DNA from: Phycisphaerae bacterium
GTDB taxonomy: Bacteria > Planctomycetota > Phycisphaerae > UBA1845 > JAFGLZ01
DNA: 40,386 bases
Assembly: GCA_016927755.1 (NCBI GenBank)
Contig: JAFGLZ010000005.1
Span: 1-40,386, forward strand
Direction: 5' to 3'
How positions within the stretch are numbered: position 1 is the first letter of the stretch; every line of letters starts with the position of its first letter. The translations under genes and the position numbers were made by a program. The notes under the pieces are model-generated. The model searched no databases and was not told the origin of the DNA. It worked only from the letters and a program-made list of their open reading frames with translations. This document shows, in pieces, positions 35,165-40,386 of this stretch.

Positions 35165-36142
35165 ATGAAGCGTCGCGACTTCCTCAAGAAGACCACGATT
35201 CCGACGGCGGCTTTGGCGGTGCATCAGGCGATTGGCCCGGTCTCGGCCGAGACCCGCGAGGCCGGCAAGCTGCCCCGCCGACAGTACGGGAAGACGGACG
35301 TCAAGCTCTCCGTCATCGGCTTCGGCGGCTATCTGCTCAACAACATGAAGCAGGACGACGCCAACCGCATCGTTGCCGAGTCCGTCGAGCGAGGCGTCAA
35401 CTACTTCGACGTCGCCCCGACATATGGCAACGCCGAGGAGCGCCTCGGCCCGGCGCTCGAGCCTTTCCGTAAGGACGTCTTCCTCGCCTGCAAGACGACG
35501 CATCGCAAGGCGGCCGATGCGACCAAGGAGCTCGAAGCCTCGCTGAAGCAGTTGCGAACGGACCACGTCGACCTCTACCAGCTTCACGCGCTTCGGGACG
35601 TCGCCAAGGACGTCGAGGCGGTCTTCGCCAAGGGCGGCGCGATGGAGGCGTTCTTGGCGGCTAAGAAGAAGGGCCAGGTCAGGTTCCTCGGCTTCTCGGC
35701 GCACTCGGAGGAAGCGGCCCTGGCGGCAATGGACCGGTACGACTTCGACTCGGTCCTCTTTCCGGTCAACTTCGCCTGCTACTACAAGGGCGACTTCGGC
35801 CCGCGAGTCGTGGCCAAGGCCCGGGCCAAGGGCGCGGCCGTGCTCGCGCTCAAGGCGATGGCCTGCCGGCAGTACGCCAAGAAGGATGACCCCGATCGTC
35901 AGCGGTTTCCGAACTGCTGGTATCGCCCCTTGTCGGATCGCAAGGAGGCGGAGATGGGTCTTCGCTTCGCCCTGAGTCAGCCGATCACGGCCGCGGTGTC
36001 GCCCGCCGACGCCGGGCTGTTCCAGCTTGCCGTTGAATTGGCGACGAACGTCAAGCCAATGACGCCCGACGACGAGAAGGCGCTTCGGGCGTTGGCTCAG
36101 AGCGGCAGGCCGGTCTTCTCGCGGTCGAATCCGGAAGCCTGA
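35165..36142 (+). CDS. Tat-exported aldo/keto reductase
   Basis: Protein of 325 residues with a twin-arginine signal (MKRRDFLKKTTIPTAALAV) followed by an aldo/keto reductase domain from about residue 36. The catalytic tetrad is complete: D82 and Y87 in YFDVAPTYGN, K110 in ACKTTH and H141 in YQLHAL. VLFPVNFACYYKGDFGPRV and VLALKAMACRQY belong to the barrel. Tat export implies that it folds with its nicotinamide cofactor in the cytoplasm before export. ATG 35165 is preceded by AGGAGG seven bases away. It diverges from the DUF4091 gene and is convergent with the GH32-like gene, whose stop lies 12 bases away. Substrate unknown; a sugar aldehyde is plausible. Confidence 0.92.
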   Translation: MKRRDFLKKTTIPTAALAVHQAIGPVSAETREAGKLPRRQYGKTDVKLSVIGFGGYLLNNMKQDDANRIVAESVERGVNYFDVAPTYGNAEERLGPALEPFRKDVFLACKTTHRKAADATKELEASLKQLRTDHVDLYQLHALRDVAKDVEAVFAKGGAMEAFLAAKKKGQVRFLGFSAHSEEAALAAMDRYDFDSVLFPVNFACYYKGDFGPRVVAKARAKGAAVLALKAMACRQYAKKDDPDRQRFPNCWYRPLSDRKEAEMGLRFALSQPITAAVSPADAGLFQLAVELATNVKPMTPDDEKALRALAQSGRPVFSRSNPEA

Positions 36143-36154
36143 AGGTTGCGCCGT

Positions 36155-38332
36155 TCAGTCGGCCGACTTGGGGATTATTAGCGGCTCGATCTCCGCAACG
36201 CCGAGGTCGTCGAATGCGGCCGAGCCGTCCTCGACGATCAATCCGATCCTCCCTGCCGCGGGCATGTCCGGCATCGACGTCCCGAGGATCCATCGGTCGT
36301 TGACGTACACCTCGACGCGATGGGCCCTTACCAGGATTCGCAGGCGCGCGGGCTTTCGCCCAAGCTCCATCCCTCGATAGTCGTCGACGGTCTGTGGCGA
36401 AGGCGTATCGCCCGCCTTGGCCATCTTGGCGACCGTTGCGATGTCGCCCTTGGCGTCCAGCACGAGTCCTGCGCCGCGCGTGCCGTCCCAACGCCACACG
36501 AGGCCGATGGACTTGGCGGGGTGCGCATCTACCTTGCACGTGATCATCGCTGCTGCCGGGGAGTCGGCAAACCATAGGACGGCCTTCTGGCCTGGCTCCG
36601 ATTTGCCCATCACGCCTCCGCTACGAGGCTGCCAGGTTCCGGTGGCCCGCGCCTTGTCGACAGGCACCCCCTTCGCGCCGTCGATCACGGTTCGTGTAAC
36701 GAGCTTGTCCACGCCCGGCCAGTACTGCAGCCAGAGCGAGCCATCGGCGCTCTGCCGGACGATCTTCGGAACGCCCCAAGTGACCGGTCCGCCCCCGGCC
36801 GTGTGATGGTAGAGCAGCCGGCCGCCCTCGAACGGGATCGTCCGACCGACGTAGTTGTCGAATCGTCCGTGTCCGCAGCCGAGCAGCAGGGGGGCCTTGC
36901 CGACGTGGTACGGCCCGTCGCGGTGCTCGCCCGTCACGCACCAGGTCCCCGTCGCGTCGACCCGCCCGGAGGTGTTGCGCCGCGTCCGCCCGCTCGAGAA
37001 CAGCAGATAGTGCCGCCCGTTCAGCTCGAAGTAGTCGGGCACCTCCATGTCGTAGAAGCTCGGGTCGGCGAAGATCGGCGGCAGGTACTCCCACTCGATC
37101 AGATCCTTGCTGACCAGGTGGGCCACGCACGGCCGTGGCTTCTTCGTCGGCGTGATGCAGTAGCCGTCGTTGCCGTCGAGATAGAGCTTGCCGTCGACGA
37201 CGCGGGCCCCGCCGTGGAGTTCGCCGTTGGGGAAGGTTCCCATGGCATCGGCGGTGGAGCCGTTTACGAACGTCCATTGCCCGAGCGGTTTCGGATCGGA
37301 AGGCTTACCGGGCTCCAGCTTGGCTAGCGCGCTCGGGTCGAGGGCGACGTCATAGACCCGCGCCTCCTCGATGGCCCCGGCGAAGAACCGGCCCGACTGC
37401 TCGCCCGCGCCCACGTGCCGGAGCCCCATGATCACGGCCGAGCCGTTGCCGAACGTGGAGGACTTGTCGACGTCATAGGCGGCGTAGGGCTTGGCGTTGC
37501 GGTAGATGGCGATCTGCTTGCCCTTGTAGACGATGGCCATCTGGACGAGCTCATCCGGGCCGGCGGTCTCGTCGGGGTGCGACGACTGATCCTGCGGCGT
37601 CCGGTGGAAGCCCTCGCTGCCGGCCATCCACTTCCCCGGGGTCCGCTCGCCGAAGACGATGCCGTCGAACGGGTCCATGGCATTGGGCCCGCTGTCGATC
37701 GTCAGGACGCTGCCGCCGCGCTGGGTCCGGTTAGCGAGGTAGACCCAGGCCACGAGCGTCTTGTCGGCGATCTTGGGCAGTGTCGGTGACGGCTCGCCCG
37801 TCTGGGCGCAGAGGTAGCCGTGCCAGCGCTTCTCGTTGGGCTCGAAGACCGTGCACATGTCCCGCCAATCGCCGCCGGTATAGTGGGGGGGCGTGATCTT
37901 GAGGATGGGGTTGCCCGGGTACTTGGTCCACGTCTTCAGGTCGGGCGAGGTCATGATGCCGATGGGCTGGCCGTGCGTGGCCGAGCCGTAGAACATGACG
38001 TACTTGTCGCCGACCTTGGCGGTCGTGCCGGTCAGCGTCGGTGCTTCGTCCCATGCGCCGCTGGGGCCCTTGCTGGGGATCGAGGGCAGGGGCGTCCAAT
38101 GGACGAGGTCTTTCGACACGGCCCGGCCGATCTTGTTCCACGTCACGCCGGGCTCGCTCTGGAGGAAGAAGAGGTGGTATTCGTCGCCGTGCGGAAACAG
38201 CCACGTGTCCCACATAGCGTACGGCCTCGGCGGCTCGTAGATCTGTGCGAGCGTCGCCTGCGACAGGCTCAGGACCAGGAGGGCCCCGGACACGATGACG
38301 GCGGTGGCCCAGTTGGAGTCGGATAGTGGCAT
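36155..38332 (-). CDS. Secreted GH32-like (clan GH-J) enzyme with inserted permuted LamG domain
   Basis: Exported protein of 725 residues with a signal peptide (TAVIVSGALLVLSLSQATLAQ). The five-bladed propeller of clan GH-J is suggested by MWDTWLF with D42 (nucleophile candidate), DWRDM with D158 (transition-state stabiliser), and MEVPDYFEL with E430 (acid/base, matching the ECPD motif). Between D158 and E430, at about 184-395, an inserted LamG/concanavalin-like domain reads in unusual order: TLVAWVYLANRTQRGG and AGAIEEARVYDVALDPSAL come first, then LGQWTFVNGSTADAMGTFPN and LYLDGNDGY. The C-terminal 150 residues form a beta-sandwich like GH32C. The substrate (fructan, sucrose or another glycan) cannot be decided. 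GGAG precedes the ATG. Confidence 0.82.
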   Translation of the reverse strand: MPLSDSNWATAVIVSGALLVLSLSQATLAQIYEPPRPYAMWDTWLFPHGDEYHLFFLQSEPGVTWNKIGRAVSKDLVHWTPLPSIPSKGPSGAWDEAPTLTGTTAKVGDKYVMFYGSATHGQPIGIMTSPDLKTWTKYPGNPILKITPPHYTGGDWRDMCTVFEPNEKRWHGYLCAQTGEPSPTLPKIADKTLVAWVYLANRTQRGGSVLTIDSGPNAMDPFDGIVFGERTPGKWMAGSEGFHRTPQDQSSHPDETAGPDELVQMAIVYKGKQIAIYRNAKPYAAYDVDKSSTFGNGSAVIMGLRHVGAGEQSGRFFAGAIEEARVYDVALDPSALAKLEPGKPSDPKPLGQWTFVNGSTADAMGTFPNGELHGGARVVDGKLYLDGNDGYCITPTKKPRPCVAHLVSKDLIEWEYLPPIFADPSFYDMEVPDYFELNGRHYLLFSSGRTRRNTSGRVDATGTWCVTGEHRDGPYHVGKAPLLLGCGHGRFDNYVGRTIPFEGGRLLYHHTAGGGPVTWGVPKIVRQSADGSLWLQYWPGVDKLVTRTVIDGAKGVPVDKARATGTWQPRSGGVMGKSEPGQKAVLWFADSPAAAMITCKVDAHPAKSIGLVWRWDGTRGAGLVLDAKGDIATVAKMAKAGDTPSPQTVDDYRGMELGRKPARLRILVRAHRVEVYVNDRWILGTSMPDMPAAGRIGLIVEDGSAAFDDLGVAEIEPLIIPKSAD

Positions 38333-38483
38333 GGTTGGAGTCTCCAGTTGTTTCACACCGGTGACAGTGGGAGGGGGCAGGAGTTGCCTGCCGGCGCGTC
38401 CACGGCGGCCGCACGGACACGTTACCCACTTGCGGCGGATGCGTCGAGAGCGAGGCGTGCAAATGATGGGAAGGACATCCCCG

Positions 38484-38520
38484 GCGCAAAAGATAGCCCC
38501 CGAGCATTGCACCCGGGGGC
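38484..38520 (-). terminator. Predicted intrinsic terminator on the minus strand
   Basis: On the minus strand GCCCCCG (38514-38520) pairs with CGGGGGC (38496-38502) around an 11-base loop, followed by TATCTTTTGC. It may end the zinc-ribbon gene's transcript, or act within the leader of the GH32-like gene, since a promoter-like pair lies upstream of it. Confidence 0.55.
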
Positions 38521-38562
38521 AATTCGGTTTGTCGGAGGGGCGAGGCTACCCCTCATAGTACA

Positions 38563-38591
38563 AGAGTACCCCAGAAAACCGCTCCAGGCAA
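38563..38591 (-). promoter_or_regulatory. Predicted promoter upstream of the GH32-like gene
   Basis: On the minus strand TTGCCT (38586-38591), 17 bases, TACTCT (38563-38568). Transcription from here would pass through the terminator hairpin at 38496-38520 before reaching the coding region. Confidence 0.35.
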
Positions 38592-38750
38592 AAAGCAGGA
38601 GTGGAATCCTTCAAGTGCTGACGGAAAGAAGACTTACGTGTGTCGCGGAGTTCCGTGGATGAAAGCGGCATGGCGACGGGAACGTAACACGCGGCAGGCT
38701 AATAACCTACATCTTGGATGTATCGGCAGCTCTCTTGACAGCCTACTCCG

Positions 38751-39440
38751 TCAATCCATCTCGACCAAGTACCACTCGCCGTCCAGATGCGTTACTGACC
38801 AGAATAGCGCGTTCTGTCTGGCCACAAGTGCGGGAGAGCACTTCATGAACCCCGTGTACCCTGCGGGATTCAGGTCCGTCCAGAGGCAGATCGCGCCTAC
38901 CCGATTGACCTCGGCCATCCGGATGGTGAACGGCCCAACGTTCTCGCGTTGTCCTGTCTTTCCCCCGGTCCGCACAAGCTCGGCGACGTGATCCAGTTTT
39001 GATCGGTACGCCGCGAACACGAGGCGTAGGGGCCATTGCGTGACCGGTACGGAGGCGCCCGCTGCCCATAGGGCCACCGCTGCAACGAGAAGCCATCTGG
39101 GGGCGCGCCTCCGAATCCGCCAAGCGAGCAAGGCCCCGATCGACCCGATTAGCAGGAGGGCACAGGTCATGTAGACCACAACAACTGCGGTCCGTGTGCG
39201 CCCGAACCCAGCAGCCGACATCGCCGTCGCGACCACCGCGAGAGCCCCGCTAGCGCTGAGCGCCCCGGCCGCCGCCCATCGTCTCAGGCTGTTCATCCAG
39301 GACGGCAGGGGACGTAGTCGAAAGCTCGTCCGGTCAGACGCATCATACTCTCGTCCGCACTCGGGACACAGACCGCCCGTAAGGCCGTGGAGGTCGTATG
39401 AGCAGTCTAGGCAGTACCGGTTGGCGTCCTGTGCACTCAC
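38751..39440 (-). CDS. Zinc-ribbon membrane protein
   Basis: Protein of 229 residues with an N-terminal zinc ribbon: C10 and C13 in CLDCSYDLHGL, then C25 and C28 in CPECGREYD. This head, a Cys-Asp-x-Cys-like pair followed by DL-x-GL and CPECG, is frequent in planctomycete membrane proteins. About three membrane helices follow (near 54-77, 84-108 and 116-133), and then a soluble C-terminal domain, probably extracytoplasmic, with VGPFTIRMAEVNRVG and WYLVEMD at the end. The start is GTG 39440 with a weak GGGG upstream. No catalytic motif is seen and the neighbours do not reveal a role. Confidence 0.72.
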   Translation of the reverse strand: MSAQDANRYCLDCSYDLHGLTGGLCPECGREYDASDRTSFRLRPLPSWMNSLRRWAAAGALSASGALAVVATAMSAAGFGRTRTAVVVVYMTCALLLIGSIGALLAWRIRRRAPRWLLVAAVALWAAGASVPVTQWPLRLVFAAYRSKLDHVAELVRTGGKTGQRENVGPFTIRMAEVNRVGAICLWTDLNPAGYTGFMKCSPALVARQNALFWSVTHLDGEWYLVEMD

Positions 39441-39638
39441 GATAGAGGCCCCAACCGTCGGTCACATCGCGGGCGTCACGGCGGTCGTGCCATCGCATGG
39501 CACAGGCTCGATACCTACCTGGATTCAGCATGTCCGCCACCGCCCGCAGGTACGTAACCATCCCGTCGTCTTCGGCAGCACGCGGGTAGGGGGGTGTTAG
39601 TCCCGTGTGTCGGCTCGTCAATCGACCTGCTTTCCGAC

Positions 39639-40386
39639 CTACCGCGCGATCTCCTTCCGCAGCCACTCGAGGCTTTGCTCGACCTTGCCGGGGTAGGCCT
39701 CGCACTCGATCGAGAGCGTGCCGGACCACTTCATGTCCTTGAGGATCTCGATGCAGCCGGCGATGTTCTCGGCGTTGACGCCCTCGCCGATGCCGACGAT
39801 CGACGTGGCGATGCCGGTCTCGCCGCCGCGGACCTTGCGGGCCAGCTCCTCGCTGACGTCCTTGATGTGCAGGTGCGTGACCTTGTGCTTGAACCGCTGG
39901 AGGAACTTGACCGGGTCGTTGCCGGCGATGAACGTGTTGCCCGTGTCGAAGTTCATCCGGAACAGCGGGCTGTCGTACATCGACAGGATCTCTTCCATCG
40001 TGTCCGGATTGGTCGTGTACGGCCCGTGGGGCTCGACGTTGATGATGATGCCGCAGCGCTCGGCCCACTCCAGCACGATGCGGTAGTACTGCTTGATCAG
40101 GACCATGACCTCGGCGTCGGTGTAGCCGTCGGGTTTGCGAGAGCCGTCGGTCGTGTCGACGCAGGGGCAGCCGAGGGCCTTGGCGAACTGGATCGTCCGC
40201 ACCGTGTACGGCACGCCCCGATACTGCCCCTCGGGCATCGACATCGGATAGGCCGCGTCGAGCTGCGAGACCTTCAGGCCCATCGAGTCGAGGTAGGCCT
40301 TGAGCTTGAGCGGGTCGGTATGCAGGGGGATGTGCGGGTTGTAGCCCAGGGCCTGGACGAAGTAGTCGCCGTCGATGGTCCCGAAC
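39639..40386 (-). CDS. Sugar phosphate isomerase/epimerase (AP endonuclease 2 fold), 5' truncated by the window
   Basis: TIM-barrel protein, 248 residues visible, reading in from the window edge with no stop, so the true start lies beyond it. The metal-binding residues of the xylose-isomerase-like superfamily are visible in order: Glu in INVEPHGP, Asp in MNFDTGNTF, His in THLHIKDVS and Glu in LSIECEAYPG. The visible N-terminal part, FGTIDGDYFVQALGYNP, belongs to the same frame. Proteins of this type isomerise or epimerise sugars, or act in inositol metabolism; the substrate is not known. It ends 198 bases from the zinc-ribbon gene on the same strand and fits the carbohydrate theme of this end. 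Confidence 0.88.
   Translation of the reverse strand, partial: FGTIDGDYFVQALGYNPHIPLHTDPLKLKAYLDSMGLKVSQLDAAYPMSMPEGQYRGVPYTVRTIQFAKALGCPCVDTTDGSRKPDGYTDAEVMVLIKQYYRIVLEWAERCGIIINVEPHGPYTTNPDTMEEILSMYDSPLFRMNFDTGNTFIAGNDPVKFLQRFKHKVTHLHIKDVSEELARKVRGGETGIATSIVGIGEGVNAENIAGCIEILKDMKWSGTLSIECEAYPGKVEQSLEWLRKEIAR

Larger units (their letters stand above)
38333..38750. other. Leader and intergenic region of the GH32-like gene
   Basis: A 418-base non-coding stretch. It contains a minus-strand promoter-like pair, then a minus-strand terminator hairpin, then about 160 bases to the GH32-like ATG. No protein-coding gene was recognised; short open frames lack ribosome sites. Confidence 0.5.

Noticed and set aside
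1..40386. CRISPR arrays, tRNA or rRNA genes, transposases and integrases
   Set aside because: I looked for regular spaced repeats, tRNA T-loop sequences and recombinase motifs across the window and found none.

Overview
This is a high-GC bacterial chromosome segment that looks like an uncultured member of the Planctomycetota, possibly Phycisphaerae-like. The reasons are the style of the gene families: an N-terminal four-cysteine zinc ribbon followed by membrane helices, a short secreted TPR head of the LLEKAIYAEQT type, a GyrA with the HPHGE-x3-YP active-site loop, a Tat-exported aldo/keto reductase, a DUF4091 enzyme and a GH32-like secreted enzyme. No 16S rRNA or other direct phylogenetic marker is present, so this assignment is an inference. 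GTG starts are frequent, and many genes are preceded by a clear Shine-Dalgarno sequence.

The left part (1 to 16.1 kb) is mostly housekeeping. It holds the end of ftsH, a DUF498/Mth938 protein, a spore-photoproduct-lyase-like radical SAM protein, a large alpha/beta hydrolase, a minus-strand run def, fmt, SAM methyltransferase, nadB, UVR-motif protein, and a plus-strand run of a TPR protein, rpsT, an S4-less TlyA-like protein, gyrA and a PhnD-like lipoprotein. def and the TPR gene diverge from back-to-back predicted promoters near 9.43 kb.

The middle (16.2 to 22.6 kb) is accessory and on the minus strand: a URO-D-like protein, an aldo/keto reductase coupled to it, a DegT/DnrJ/EryC1 aminotransferase, a decayed MetE-like pseudogene with two frameshifts, a nonsense codon and a truncation, a small palindromic element, and a lone O-antigen polymerase/ligase-like membrane protein whose base composition looks more AT-rich than its surroundings.

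From 22.6 to 31.3 kb five plus-strand genes form the most distinctive set. They are a secreted Ig-thioredoxin-seven-repeat propeller protein, a secreted TPR plus tandem Ig protein, a secreted TPR/DUF3108-like protein, a sensor kinase whose extracytoplasmic region also contains a TPR-like segment, and an OmpR-type regulator. They share two modules (an SbsA/Big_5-type Ig domain in three copies and a TPR head), so an envelope-located sensing or maintenance system is a reasonable but untested reading.

The right end (31.4 to 40.4 kb) is a secreted carbohydrate-related set: an FG-GAP/DUF4091 fusion, a Tat-signal aldo/keto reductase, a clan GH-J-like enzyme with an apparently circularly permuted LamG domain inserted into its propeller and a predicted leader terminator, a zinc-ribbon membrane protein, and a truncated sugar phosphate isomerase/epimerase. 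No tRNA, rRNA, CRISPR array, transposase or integrase was recognised.
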